DNA of 64,000 nt from DAIDKA01 sp036267975 (GCA_036267975.1 DATAVA010000043.1:33761-97760), one strand, 5' to 3'. Counted from the stretch's first letter, positions 46,328-55,202 are shown. The notes: generated from the letters alone by a model not told the origin. A program made the numbers and translations.

Positions 46328-47017
46328 ATGCCACTAACAGTAATTGGCGCTGGCTTAGGGCGCACCGGCACCGTCTCTCTCAAGTTGGCACTGGAGCAGC
46401 TGGGTTTCGGCCCCTGCTACCACATGACAGAGCTTTTCATGCATCTGGACCACGCCCCCGGATGGGTGCGGGCCGCCGACGGACATCCGAACTGGGAAGG
46501 CATCTTCTCCGGCTATGCCGCCACGGTGGATTATCCGGGCTGCACCTTCTGGCGCGAACTCGCCCAGCGCTATCCGGCGGCAAAGGTGCTGCTCTCCGTG
46601 CGCGATCCGGACCAGTGGTTCGACTCGACACAGGCAACCATTTTTGATGATGCATCGACCGTGACTCTCAGCTCATCACCGCTGCGGGAGTTCTTTGAAA
46701 AGACGGTTTGGCGGCATTTCGGCGACCGGGTCCACGACCGCGCCTTCATGGTCGAACTGTTTCAGCGACACAACGCCGAGGTTGAACGCGTCATCCCCCG
46801 GGAGCGGCTGCTGGTATACAACGTCACGCAAGGCTGGGAGCCGCTGTGCAAGTTTCTGGGCGTGCCGATTCCCGATACACCGTTTCCGCGTACGAATTCG
46901 CGAGTCGAGTATGCCGAGCGCAGCGTCGCGCGGCAGGGAAAGCACGACGCACCCACCGTTGCAGAATGGGGCGACGAGATTCGCGCGACGCTCAACAAGC
47001 AACGCGCGTCGGACTGA
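46328..47017 (+). CDS. sulfotransferase family protein (Sulfotransfer_4)
   Basis: A 229-residue cytoplasmic sulfotransferase-like protein. The 5'-phosphosulfate loop is GAGLGRTGTVSLKLALEQLG, the substrate region CYHMTELF, the 3'-phosphate region KVLLSVRDPDQWFDS, and the later LLVYNVTQGWEPLCKFLG is typical of the group. It would move sulfate from PAPS to a hydroxyl or amine; the group is common but poorly characterised. It is 182 bases after the CmcJ-like gene, on the same strand, so co-transcription is likely but not certain. It converges on the truncated metallo-hydrolase. Confidence 0.88.
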   Translation: MPLTVIGAGLGRTGTVSLKLALEQLGFGPCYHMTELFMHLDHAPGWVRAADGHPNWEGIFSGYAATVDYPGCTFWRELAQRYPAAKVLLSVRDPDQWFDSTQATIFDDASTVTLSSSPLREFFEKTVWRHFGDRVHDRAFMVELFQRHNAEVERVIPRERLLVYNVTQGWEPLCKFLGVPIPDTPFPRTNSRVEYAERSVARQGKHDAPTVAEWGDEIRATLNKQRASD

Positions 47018-47018
47018 G

Positions 47019-47498
47019 CTAGCGGCTCTGAAAGTACGCGCCGCGCGCCGCACCACGGGTATCGATGCAGATCGCGGATCGATACAGCGGCTCAATGAAC
47101 TTCGTCGCTGGCAGTTCATCGCGGATCTTCATGAACAGCGGCGCCAGTCCGTTGTCGAGCCAGACGCCCCAGATGCTGTCATGGTGATCGGGGATATACA
47201 GCTTGGGTCGAAACAACTGCGTGTGCTGGAACGTATACGCGAGTTGAATCTCCGCGATCGGATGCGGGGTCCACGGAAAGATGGCCACATCGACGGGCGC
47301 GAGCTCGCTTGCCAGCGCGCGCTCCTCGGCGTTGGGAACACCGACGCTGTCGAACCATACGATCGTAAAGCCGCTGGTAAAAACGAAGGTGAACCCTATT
47401 GTGCCTTCGGTGACGAGTTTGATCGGCACGCGTATCGGCTTACGGTCGGCGGACTTCAGCTGGCGCATGAATGCGAGAAAGCGTTGGCAGACCAACAT
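47019..47498 (-). pseudogene. 5'-truncated MBL-fold hydrolase remnant
   Basis: The 159-residue frame matches only the second half of a UlaG-like metallo-beta-lactamase-fold protein: strands TEGTIGFTFVFTSGFTIVWFDS, SELAPVDVAIFPW and a terminal ligand region KLYIPDHHDSIWG. The N-terminal HxHxDH metal site is missing, and no continuation is found upstream in other frames, where the next remnant starts. Without the first half the protein cannot bind metal, so I call it a pseudogene. A shortened protein with another role is possible. Confidence 0.6.
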
Positions 47499-47527
47499 GC
47501 GGTGCGCCGAAAGGCCGGCACGGTTAT

Positions 47528-48186
47528 ATGATTACCTCAGATGCGTGGCAGCGGCGGTTTGCACTGCACCTGGTTCGACACGCGGCGGGGGGGGGGTACT
47601 GCGTGCGAGTCGTCCGGAATGGGCTGCGGCGCTGGAGAGTGAGCTGGAACACGTACCAGGGCATTACCAGGCTCTTATGTGGGCCGTTGGATGCGTTAGA
47701 GCCAGTTACATGGAGCGATATCTTAGTAGATCGCGGCCGCTCCTCACGGCAATCGTCGTGGGTCTGGCTTTTGCATTCCTGGATGAACTTATCACGGGTG
47801 TACTCGCCGCTGTAGCGTGGCCTCATTGGTACTTGGTGTTTGCCAAAGCGCATAGGCATCTAAGCCTTGAACTGTGGTCGATTGTGGCAGTAACCCTGCC
47901 GATCGCGTTGCTAGCGGCCGGATTCGGCGCGCTTCTCGCACGACTGGCCAACGCCTCCAAGATAGTGCTGCCTTGCGCATCCATTGCTGTGTAGGTGATC
48001 TATTGGTTTGTTCCGATGCCCAGTACGTGCGTCGTTCCATTGCGAGTCCTGTGGGACGACTTCCTTCGCTCCCCGACATCCTACGTTGCAGGCTTCATTC
48101 TGCCCGCCTGCGCCCTCTTCCTGGGGTTCCGTCGCGCCCGCGACTTAAAGGATCACGCCCCGCCGGCGACTTCACCGACGGGTTGA
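47528..48186 (+). pseudogene. membrane protein gene broken by a G10 tract and a TAG stop
   Basis: The frame from ATG 47528 gives WQRRFALHLVRHAA, then hits ten G (47587-47596). The expected continuation ASRPEWAAALESELEHV lies in another frame that resumes just after the tract; a tract of 8 or 11 G would join them. That second frame encodes three or four membrane segments (LLTAIVVGLAFAFL, LWSIVAVTLPIALLAAGFG) and meets TAG at 47992. The same frame stays open for 64 more codons with a further hydrophobic segment (YVAGFILPACALFLGF). The layout WAAALESELEHxPxxxxALxWAxGC is common in small membrane proteins of unknown role. It may be phase-variable, decaying, or a sequence error. Confidence 0.6.
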
Positions 48187-48216
48187 AGAACCCGAGTGCA
48201 AGCGCCTGTCACCGGT

Positions 48217-48444
48217 TCATTTTGGGCCTTTGGCCGGGTGGTACCGGAACACCTCTTCGAGGGGCACACCGAACACTTCGGCGATGCGGAACGCGGCCTC
48301 GAGTGAAGGCGAATACTTGCCGAGTTCGATCGCGTTGAGGGTCTGTCGCGTGACCCCGATGCGCTGCCCGAGCTGCTGCTGCGTCATCTCACCGTTCTCG
48401 AAGCGTAGTTGGCGGATGCGGTTGCTGATGATTGTCCCGCCCAA
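48217..48444 (-). CDS. XRE-type helix-turn-helix regulator
   Basis: A short DNA-binding protein of about 70-75 residues: IRQLRFENGEMTQQQLGQRIGVTRQTLNAIELGKYSPSLEAAFRIAEVFGVPLEEVFRYH is one Cro/C1-type domain (segments about 10-70). No ATG fits the family start. The best choice is a TTG at 48444, one base after the stop of the membrane gene upstream, so the two are translationally coupled. A longer frame from 48507 would overlap that gene by 62 bases. Such tiny regulators usually control the membrane protein they are paired with. Confidence 0.85.
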   Translation of the reverse strand: MGGTIISNRIRQLRFENGEMTQQQLGQRIGVTRQTLNAIELGKYSPSLEAAFRIAEVFGVPLEEVFRYHPAKGPK

Positions 48445-48445
48445 C

Positions 48446-48856
48446 TCAGGCTCCGCGACGGTAATAAATGATGCGGGCGCCGTACTTGACGATTTCGGCA
48501 ATGACAAATGCGAGAACGATGAAGTACCCGATCATCACAGCGCTGGCACCGTGATGAAGGGTCAGGACAGCCAGGAAGGAACCGACCACGTAACAGCCTG
48601 AGGCCAGACGCGTAGCTTTGAGGTTAATCAGCCGTTCACGTTCGTCTATCGCAGTGCGCGCATCTTCTGGATAGCGCAGGCGCAGGACAAGATATGCAGC
48701 CGACTCGATCAACACGAAAGCGGCGATGCAGGCCAGCAGCGCGTGGAAATCCGCGGGTCTGGGGTGGGAAAGCCGCGGTGCATGCAGCGCGTACAGCGCG
48801 AACACCAACAGAATCGCTATCAACGTGACCCAGGCGCTCTTTTCGCGAAAGGACAT
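48446..48856 (-). CDS. small integral membrane protein paired with the XRE regulator
   Basis: A 136-residue membrane protein with four predicted helices (about 10-27, 38-58, 85-103 and 108-126) and a conserved acidic-basic loop DARTAIDERERLINLKATR between helices 2 and 3. This loop is typical of the DUF2178-like proteins that are encoded beside small XRE regulators. Function unknown. It is transcribed from the gap at 48857-48954 and overlaps no other gene. Confidence 0.75.
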   Translation of the reverse strand: MSFREKSAWVTLIAILLVFALYALHAPRLSHPRPADFHALLACIAAFVLIESAAYLVLRLRYPEDARTAIDERERLINLKATRLASGCYVVGSFLAVLTLHHGASAVMIGYFIVLAFVIAEIVKYGARIIYYRRGA

Positions 48857-48954
48857 GGTCGTTCCAATGGCAGTGAATACGCGCCGGCAATGTAAAGCTT
48901 TCTATACTCCATGTCCAGTTTTCTATACACATCGTGGCAGGGCCGTCAGCTTCG

Positions 48955-49080
48955 CTATCGTTTGGAGCCTGCACCCCTCTCCAGGAGTGTCCGCACCACC
49001 GCGACCTGCCTTCCTTGCACTGCCAGATCGAGAGCAGTTTCGCCGTCAAATAGCCGGTGCCCAAAATCCGCTGCGGGGAA
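48955..49080 (-). pseudogene. ankyrin-repeat remnant
   Basis: A 41-residue stretch before a stop reads FDGETALDLAVQGRQVAVVRTLLERGAG, one clear ankyrin repeat with the usual TALDLA and LL-GA pattern. Nothing else of such a protein is found upstream; the GFA gene begins there. It looks like the last repeat of a lost gene. Confidence 0.5.
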
Positions 49081-49082
49081 CC

Positions 49083-49490
49083 TCAGGCTGGCATCTTGCC
49101 GAAGCGCGGCAGCTCGCCTCCCAGGCGTACCCACGGCTGCGCACTGTCGCAATAGACTTCCGATTGCGGCTTTACCCAGCTGCGGTCATCGAGGGCGCCG
49201 GCGTTTACCATCACGATGCCCGGCAGCGCATCCGCTTCATCGACAATGCCGGAGCCGCATTCCGGGCAAAAGCGACGATGTATCGACTTCCCGGTGTCTC
49301 CCGACTTCGTGAAGGTCTTAAGAGTTCCGGTTACCGTCAGCGCCGGCGCGGCCAACGCCACCACTGTTGCGAAGGCAGAGCCGGTGAAGTGCTGGCAATC
49401 GGTGCAATGGCATACCCCGACAAATACGGGCTCCGCATCCGCGCTGAAACGCACCTTCCCACATAGGCAGCCGCCTTCGATATGTGCCAT
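49083..49490 (-). CDS. GFA-family zinc protein
   Basis: A 135-residue cytoplasmic protein of the glutathione-dependent-formaldehyde-activating (Gfa) fold. The zinc-binding cysteines are complete: GGCLCGKVRF, VCHCTDCQHFTG and RFCPECGSG. Despite the family name, few members have a proven activity. AAAGG precedes the ATG at 49490; a longer frame upstream enters the VOC gene and has no protein-like content. Divergent position relative to the accessory remnants; on the same strand as the VOC gene, 52 bases downstream of it. Confidence 0.92.
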   Translation of the reverse strand: MAHIEGGCLCGKVRFSADAEPVFVGVCHCTDCQHFTGSAFATVVALAAPALTVTGTLKTFTKSGDTGKSIHRRFCPECGSGIVDEADALPGIVMVNAGALDDRSWVKPQSEVYCDSAQPWVRLGGELPRFGKMPA

Positions 49491-49542
49491 GAGACCTTTC
49501 CTCCTGTTCGTCCTGCAAAAGAACGCTACGTCGACGCGATTG

Positions 49543-50028
49543 TTACGGATGCTGGAGGTGGCTGACGCCCTTGGGCAGCTGCATGAGCTCGAGTACATTG
49601 CCGTCGGGATCGACCAATGTCGCGCTCTTAAGCGACATACCCCCGATAGAGACTGCAGCCACATCACCCTTTACCGTTGCGCCCGCGGCCTTCGCGGCCC
49701 GCACCGTAGCGTCGATATCCGACACATGGAAGATCGCGTGCGTAATCGGGTCAATGGCTGCGCCCGGATCGCGACGCGCAACGAGAAACTCGGGCGATGC
49801 GCCGGCTTTGGCTGCGGCGACCGTGGCGCCGTAGCGCATGATGATCTCAGTCGGCGGCTTCCCGACGCGGTCGATCTCCTTCAGGCCAAATGCCGCATCG
49901 TAGAACTTCGCGAGCGCGACGACATCCTTTGCGCCAAGTCGAATCGCCAGCACCGTGACGTCCGCATGAACCCACGTCAACCAAGTCGCCGCCGTGAGTC
50001 CCAGTATCGCCTTTATCGTTCGTTGCAT
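49543..50028 (-). CDS. exported VOC-superfamily protein, second copy
   Basis: A 161-residue protein with a signal peptide (AILGLTAATWLTWVHA) and one VOC domain: IRLGAKDVVALAKFYDAAFGLKE, HAIFHVSDIDATV and DPDGNVLELMQLP. The probable metal ligands (His in THAIFHV, Glu in VLELM) match the copy at 23828, as does the unusual RYGATVAAAKAG-like strand (NFGESVAAAKAN there), so the two are paralogues. In this copy the last His of NHIEML is replaced (NVLEL). Exported VOC proteins are rare. Substrate unknown. Confidence 0.88.
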   Translation of the reverse strand: MQRTIKAILGLTAATWLTWVHADVTVLAIRLGAKDVVALAKFYDAAFGLKEIDRVGKPPTEIIMRYGATVAAAKAGASPEFLVARRDPGAAIDPITHAIFHVSDIDATVRAAKAAGATVKGDVAAVSIGGMSLKSATLVDPDGNVLELMQLPKGVSHLQHP

Positions 50029-50202
50029 ATTGAGTTCCCCTGGATGCAGTCCGGTGCCGTTCGCTTTGGAGTCTCCGGGGGATCATATACCCGCGACTGA
50101 CTTCGACAGGTCAAAGACGCTGAACTGCTGCTGGAATCGTCAGTGCTGCACCGCGGGACAGACCCCCACCGAGCACCGTGACGATTTCACGTCCTTGGTC
50201 TG

Positions 50203-50619
50203 CTACTCGAGGCTGGGGTCCGTAGAAGCGGACAGCTTCGTTTTCAGAGTCCGTCCGGTGTGGAGCATCGTGAGGGTATGCAAACGGCATCCAGGGGACC
50301 CATTGCGCAGCGGATTGCAGGCCAGTCTGACGTGATCGCCGGGCTTCACCGAATCTCGGCGCCAGCCGAACCGCCTCAATATCGCAGGGCCGCTGGTCAC
50401 AATCGCCCATTCTTGAGGCTGGCCGAGGTCACCCAGTTTCGTCCACACGGTCAGCATCACGTGGGGGTTGGTCCACTGGAAAGTCTTCACCGTACCGTCG
50501 AGCGTGCGGATTCGGGCGTCGTCGAACGCGGCAAAAGAGTGATGCGCCGGGGCAGGCGCGGCGATGAGCACAGCCGCCGCCGACAGTAATGCCGCGGACG
50601 CCAGGGTACGCGTTTTCAC
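50203..50619 (-). CDS. exported DUF6152 family protein, second copy
   Basis: A 138-residue exported protein with a signal peptide (ASAALLSAAAVLIAAPAPA) and the DUF6152 core HHSFAAFDDARIRTLDG and KTFQWTNPHVMLTVW. A cysteine pair not seen in the copy at 20136 (LACNPLRNGSPGCRL) may form a disulfide. It lies 174 bases upstream of the VOC gene on the same strand and 150 bases downstream of the peptidase gene. No GHWxxDTLVV partner is beside this copy. Confidence 0.87.
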   Translation of the reverse strand: MKTRTLASAALLSAAAVLIAAPAPAHHSFAAFDDARIRTLDGTVKTFQWTNPHVMLTVWTKLGDLGQPQEWAIVTSGPAILRRFGWRRDSVKPGDHVRLACNPLRNGSPGCRLHTLTMLHTGRTLKTKLSASTDPSLE

Positions 50620-50769
50620 GACACTCCTCAGTTCTGACCGAAATCCGCTCTCAGTTTCGCCGCAAATCCTGATGGAGCCGGGGCGAGAAAATGGCGAATT
50701 GTGGCAGCACGCCCCGCGAGCCGATTACCTCAGTCAGCCGTCTATCCACCTACACGTCGGCGTGTTTTC

Positions 50770-52242
50770 CTAACGTGGCAGCGGAAGGACCGCCGGGCTG
50801 CAGTGGCCCTTGGCGTCGCAGGCACGAATACCGAACAGCACGTTGTCCTTGGAGATGGGAACAGTGACGGTGTGGTCCACGCCCGTTACCGTCTCGCCGT
50901 ACGAGGCTGCGGTGCCACCATACTGCCAATCGGCGGCAGCAGTCTCGCGCCAAACGACCTGATACCACGTATCGACCGGTGCTCCATCGGGAGCTTCCCA
51001 GACCATGACTGAGCTGTTGTCCAGATTGTCCGTCAGCATGCGTACGTTGTTCGGGCGGCCCGGCGCCTCGGCCAATGTAGCGAGCGTGGCTGCGTTCAGC
51101 CGGGCAACCCGGGATATGTAATTGAAGTCATCGAACTTGATTAGATCGCCGTATTCGACACCTTTCTGGGTGCGGACAGTTTGATGCTGGTGGTTGTAGT
51201 CCTCGCGCCATTCACTGAAGCGCACGGCGGCAAAGCCCTCTTCATTGAATGACCTGTGATCACCGCCGCGCAAATAGCGATCGAGGCGCATTTCCATCAC
51301 CGGTTTCAGTTGTGTAGAAATGGGCGATACTGGAAAGTAGATGCGCGACACATCCAGGACCGCGCGCGCGAGTTCGCGTGAGGGCGAATCGCTTTCTGCG
51401 CCAATCGAGAGGAGGCGCCGGACCGTATCGACCGAGGCGGTCGCGGGCACGTTCTCAGAGAAGATCCGCACCAAGTTTTTGCTCTGTAACTTTTCGCCGG
51501 GAGTCGTATTGCCCCCGACGATATCGTTGTTCAGAACGCCTTCAAGGTCCCAACCCTCCTGCTTCGCAAGCTGAGCAAGATGGCTGCTGCCGTACAGACC
51601 TTGCTCCTCACCGGGAACGGTGACGAAGACGAGGGTCGCCGGAAACTTGAGCTTGCTTAGGACCCGCGCGCTCTCCATGCTGACCGCGGTGCCGCTGGCG
51701 TCGTCGTTGGCGCCCGGCGCATCGAGGCGCGGGTCCATCACGTCGGTCGCACGCGAGTCATAATGGCCAGTGACGAGATACATGCGTTTGGCCTGCGCCG
51801 GGTCGGTGCCCTTCAAGATTGCGTAGATGGACGTTAGTTTCGTGGGCTTCAAAATGCGGGGCTTGCCGCCGGCGAATCCGACTTCAGGTGGCTCCTGAAT
51901 GAAGGTGTCTTCCTTTACCTCCAGGCATCCGCCGCATTCTCTCGAGTATGCCTCGTACTGCGATTTGAGCCATTTCTCTGCGGCGGTGACGCCTATACCC
52001 TCAGGCAGGTTGGCCTCCATGCTCGAGAGCGTGTTGCGGGTCCTAAACGCCACCAGCTTCTGGATGTCCTCGTGGATCTTCTCGGGCGACACCTCCTGCA
52101 ATGCCGCGCTTATCTGTCGATCTGCAGGGGCGGCTTTCAACGGAGAGCCGGTGGCCGTAAAATCTACCTGCTGAGCATCTGCGAAACCGGTGCATGCGGC
52201 CAGCACGATGGCCATCACTGCGAATCTTCCCTTTGCCGTCAT
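50770..52242 (-). CDS. exported M28-family zinc peptidase
   Basis: A 490-residue secreted aminopeptidase-like enzyme. The ATG at 52242 starts a signal peptide (FAVMAIVLAACTGFADA). The M28 zinc-binding residues are visible: His in LVTGHYDSR, Asp in APGANDDASG, the Glu pair in VPGEEQGLYG, Asp in GVLNNDIVGG and a late His in GGDHRSFNEEG. A C-terminal fibronectin-III-like domain (about 390-490, RPNNVRMLTDNLDNSSVMVW) probably aids binding to substrate or surface. A cysteine pair (ECGGC) sits in the N-terminal part. Divergent from the DUF1592 gene. Confidence 0.93.
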   Translation of the reverse strand: MTAKGRFAVMAIVLAACTGFADAQQVDFTATGSPLKAAPADRQISAALQEVSPEKIHEDIQKLVAFRTRNTLSSMEANLPEGIGVTAAEKWLKSQYEAYSRECGGCLEVKEDTFIQEPPEVGFAGGKPRILKPTKLTSIYAILKGTDPAQAKRMYLVTGHYDSRATDVMDPRLDAPGANDDASGTAVSMESARVLSKLKFPATLVFVTVPGEEQGLYGSSHLAQLAKQEGWDLEGVLNNDIVGGNTTPGEKLQSKNLVRIFSENVPATASVDTVRRLLSIGAESDSPSRELARAVLDVSRIYFPVSPISTQLKPVMEMRLDRYLRGGDHRSFNEEGFAAVRFSEWREDYNHQHQTVRTQKGVEYGDLIKFDDFNYISRVARLNAATLATLAEAPGRPNNVRMLTDNLDNSSVMVWEAPDGAPVDTWYQVVWRETAAADWQYGGTAASYGETVTGVDHTVTVPISKDNVLFGIRACDAKGHCSPAVLPLPR

Positions 52243-52731
52243 TGGCGCACTCCCGTATTGCCAAGTTGGGATCTTGTCATCACCGCAATCGGATCTTGTT
52301 CCGTGGGCAGGCCCCTCGTCAGCAGGCATTCATCTGCGCAGGCGGCAATAGAAACGTTCCTCACCCGCAGCTAACGAGCAACCAGCGTTGGCAGTCCCAG
52401 GGCATCTCGAGGGAACCCAAGTAATGCCAATTATTGCGCCCTCTCAACCAAATATAACACCGCCGCCCCACGCGAACGATTCGGCCAGTGCCCATCGGGA
52501 TTCTTCTGCCACGCCCACGCCGTCGCGCGCGTTGCCGGATGCACCGGTTAGCGGGACAGCGCTCGCCAGCTGGTGCCGTGACGTCGCGTACGCAAACGCC
52601 GATAGCGATACCGGCGCACTTTATGACGTTCCGCCGACAGTCCGTAACCTTCGGAAGCCCCTGACGAGGCAGCCGAGGATAATCTGTGGGTATGGGCTTC
52701 CGTGATGTAAGTCATTCGTGAGGCGAGACAG
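52243..52731. other. 489-base divergent gap between peptidase and DUF1592 genes
   Basis: No gene I can support. A Pro/Ser-rich frame on the plus strand (about 52424-52705) has no family pattern. The gap must carry the start signals of two diverging units, but I could not pick convincing -35/-10 pairs. Confidence 0.5.
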
Positions 52732-55197
52732 ATGCGGAATCGATACTTCGGCTGGCTGTTACTCGCGTTCGTCTTCCCCTTCTCCGCTTTGGGCGCCACG
52801 GGGTCGAGCGGCGATATCGATACCGCGCAAGCGAAGCAGTACTGGGGTTTCCTCAACGAGTATTGCAGCAAGTGCCACAACACGACCGATTGGGCAGGCG
52901 GCGTCGCCTTCGGCACCATGAGCCCGCAGGACATTCCCAGCGACGCGAAAGTCTGGGAGAAGGCCATCCAGAAGCTGAGCGGCCGACTCATGCCCCCACC
53001 CGGGAATCACCAGCCGCCGCAGCCCTCCATAGATTCTTTCGTCCATTGGATGGAGCACAGCATCGATCACGCCGCGACGACGCATCCCGCGTACACCGGA
53101 TGGGTGGCCCTGCATCGGCTCAATCGCAAGGAATACGAGCACGCGGTGTGGGATCTGCTGCGGGTGAAGATCGATGCCGAACGGCTTCTGCCCAAGGACG
53201 ACCAGGCCGGAGGCTTCGACAATATCGCCGACGTGCTCCAGGTCTCCTCCACCTTCCTCAACCAGTATCTCGAGTCGGCGCGGGAGGCCGCCAGCGAGGC
53301 GGTCGGCGATTCCCACGCGACGTCCGTCACCACCCAATACACCGCGGGTCCGGATAGCGGCAACCAGCTCTATCGGGGACCAGGAATGCCGCTCGGGTCG
53401 CGAGGCGGGTTTCAGGTGACGCATGACTTTCCGGCCGACGGCAAGTACGAGCTCGATATCGGCAACCTCGCGGTCGCGCTGTGGCTGTTGAACCTCGAAT
53501 TCAAGAACCACATCGTCGCCTCTCTCGACGGCAAGCCCTTCTGGCACGGCGACGTGGGGGGCGATGCGCAGACCAAGGCCATCGACGAGCAGCAGGACCG
53601 CGCGGTCGACGCCATCAACAAGACGCTCAAGCACATTGATTTCCATGCGACAGCGGGGTCGCACGTCGTCACTGTCACTTTCGTGCATCGCGACTTCGCC
53701 GAATCGGAAGGCCGGCTGCAGCCGCTCGGCGCGGGCGATGCGCAGAATGAGGTTCTCAGGTTGCGCTCCTTCTCCATCAAGGGGCCTCTCGAGGTCACCG
53801 GCATGAGTTGGACCCCGAGCCGCCGCAAGATCTTTACCTGCATGCCGCAGACCCCGCAGGACGACGGACCGTGCGCGAAGCAGATCATCACGACGCTCGT
53901 GCAGGAAGCCTATCGACGTCCGGTGACATCCGAGGACGTGGACCCGCTGATGGCGATCTACACCGCGGGCGCAGCGGACGGTGGCTTCGAAACCGGAGTC
54001 CGTAACGTGATCACGGCCATCCTCGCAAGTCCGTTCTTCCTCTACCGGGCCGAGCCGACCCCGACTCATGTTGAGCCGGGGCAAACCTATCCCATCACCG
54101 ATCTCGAACTCGCCTCGCGGCTTGCGTTCTTCCTTTGGAGCAGCGATCCCGACCGCGAGCTGATCACTCTCGGCACGCAGAATCGGCTGCATGAGCCGGC
54201 GGTCCTGAAGACCCAAGTGCTGCGGATGCTGAAGGATCCACGCGCGATCACGCTCGCCTCGAACTTCGCGTTCCAGTGGCTCGACGTCGATCGCCTCGCG
54301 GAAGTCACGCCGGACCAGAAGGACTTTCCGGACGTCGGCGATCCACGACCACTATTCCGCAAGGAACTTAAGCTCTTCGTGAACAGCGTGTTCAGCGACA
54401 ACCTCGACGTGGTCGACCTGCTCACGGCTGATTGGACGTACCTCAATCGAGACCTCGCGTTGCTATACGGCATCAATGACGTGCGCGGCACGCGTTTCCG
54501 GCGTGTCGAGCTCACCAACCCCGTTCGGTTCGGCCTGCTCGGCAAGGGCGCGTTCCTGATGGGTCAGTCGTACCCGACCCGCACGGCACCCGTCCTGCGC
54601 GGCAAATGGATCCTCGATAGCATCCTGGACGCGCCGCCCGATCCACCGCCACCCGGCGTGAAGATGAACCTGCAGTCCGAGGAGGTGGGCACCAAGGCGC
54701 CGACCGTGCGCCAGGAGATGGTCATCCATCGCCGCGACCCGAGCTGCTTCGCCTGTCATGGAGTGCTCGATCCCCTCGGCCTCGCGTTTCAGAACTTCGA
54801 CGCCGTGGGCCGATGGCAAACCATGGATCGCTATACCCACGCGCCCATCGACGCATCGGCGACGCTCCCGGGCGGTTTCAAGGTCGACGGACCAACCGGA
54901 GTGCGCAAGTTCGTCCTGCGGGATCCGTCCCGGTTCGTAACGGCGCTCACCGAGAACCTGATGACTTACGCGCTCGGACGCACGCTCGACTATCAAGACC
55001 AGCCCGAAGTTCGCGCCATCGTTCAAGCCAGCGCGCAGGACGACTATCGATTCGCGTCAATCGTCATGGGAATCGTATCGAGCTCCGAGTTCCTGATGAG
55101 AACCGCACCACCTGCCGCGTCCGTGAAGACCGCGCAGGTCCTGCGACCCGTTACAGCCGCGGTGGGTAAATCAACCAAGGCCGGTACAGTAAGGTAG
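52732..55197 (+). CDS. exported diheme DUF1592-family protein
   Basis: An 821-residue secreted protein, normal for the DUF1587/1592/1588/1585 architecture best known from planctomycetes and acidobacteria. A signal peptide (YFGWLLLAFVFPFSALGA) is followed by a cytochrome-like heme site CSKCH (Cys45, Cys48, His49) and, near the C-terminus, a second site CFACH (Cys672, Cys675, His676) in a PSD1-like segment. The middle domains show ITDLELASRLAFFLWSS and TAPVLRGKWILD. Function is unproven; redox or electron-transfer work on an exported substrate is inferred from the hemes. GAGG lies ahead of the ATG. The DUF1552 gene follows 5 bases later. Confidence 0.92.
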   Translation: MRNRYFGWLLLAFVFPFSALGATGSSGDIDTAQAKQYWGFLNEYCSKCHNTTDWAGGVAFGTMSPQDIPSDAKVWEKAIQKLSGRLMPPPGNHQPPQPSIDSFVHWMEHSIDHAATTHPAYTGWVALHRLNRKEYEHAVWDLLRVKIDAERLLPKDDQAGGFDNIADVLQVSSTFLNQYLESAREAASEAVGDSHATSVTTQYTAGPDSGNQLYRGPGMPLGSRGGFQVTHDFPADGKYELDIGNLAVALWLLNLEFKNHIVASLDGKPFWHGDVGGDAQTKAIDEQQDRAVDAINKTLKHIDFHATAGSHVVTVTFVHRDFAESEGRLQPLGAGDAQNEVLRLRSFSIKGPLEVTGMSWTPSRRKIFTCMPQTPQDDGPCAKQIITTLVQEAYRRPVTSEDVDPLMAIYTAGAADGGFETGVRNVITAILASPFFLYRAEPTPTHVEPGQTYPITDLELASRLAFFLWSSDPDRELITLGTQNRLHEPAVLKTQVLRMLKDPRAITLASNFAFQWLDVDRLAEVTPDQKDFPDVGDPRPLFRKELKLFVNSVFSDNLDVVDLLTADWTYLNRDLALLYGINDVRGTRFRRVELTNPVRFGLLGKGAFLMGQSYPTRTAPVLRGKWILDSILDAPPDPPPPGVKMNLQSEEVGTKAPTVRQEMVIHRRDPSCFACHGVLDPLGLAFQNFDAVGRWQTMDRYTHAPIDASATLPGGFKVDGPTGVRKFVLRDPSRFVTALTENLMTYALGRTLDYQDQPEVRAIVQASAQDDYRFASIVMGIVSSSEFLMRTAPPAASVKTAQVLRPVTAAVGKSTKAGTVR

Positions 55198-55202
55198 GCA
55201 CC

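Noticed and set aside
52388..52705. 105-codon Pro/Ser-rich plus-strand frame in the divergent gap
   Set aside because: Low-complexity N-terminal part, no ribosome site I trust, and no family pattern; treated as gap sequence.
52759..54216. 485-codon minus-strand frame inside the DUF1592 gene
   Set aside because: Shadow of a conserved diheme protein; nothing recognisable in translation.
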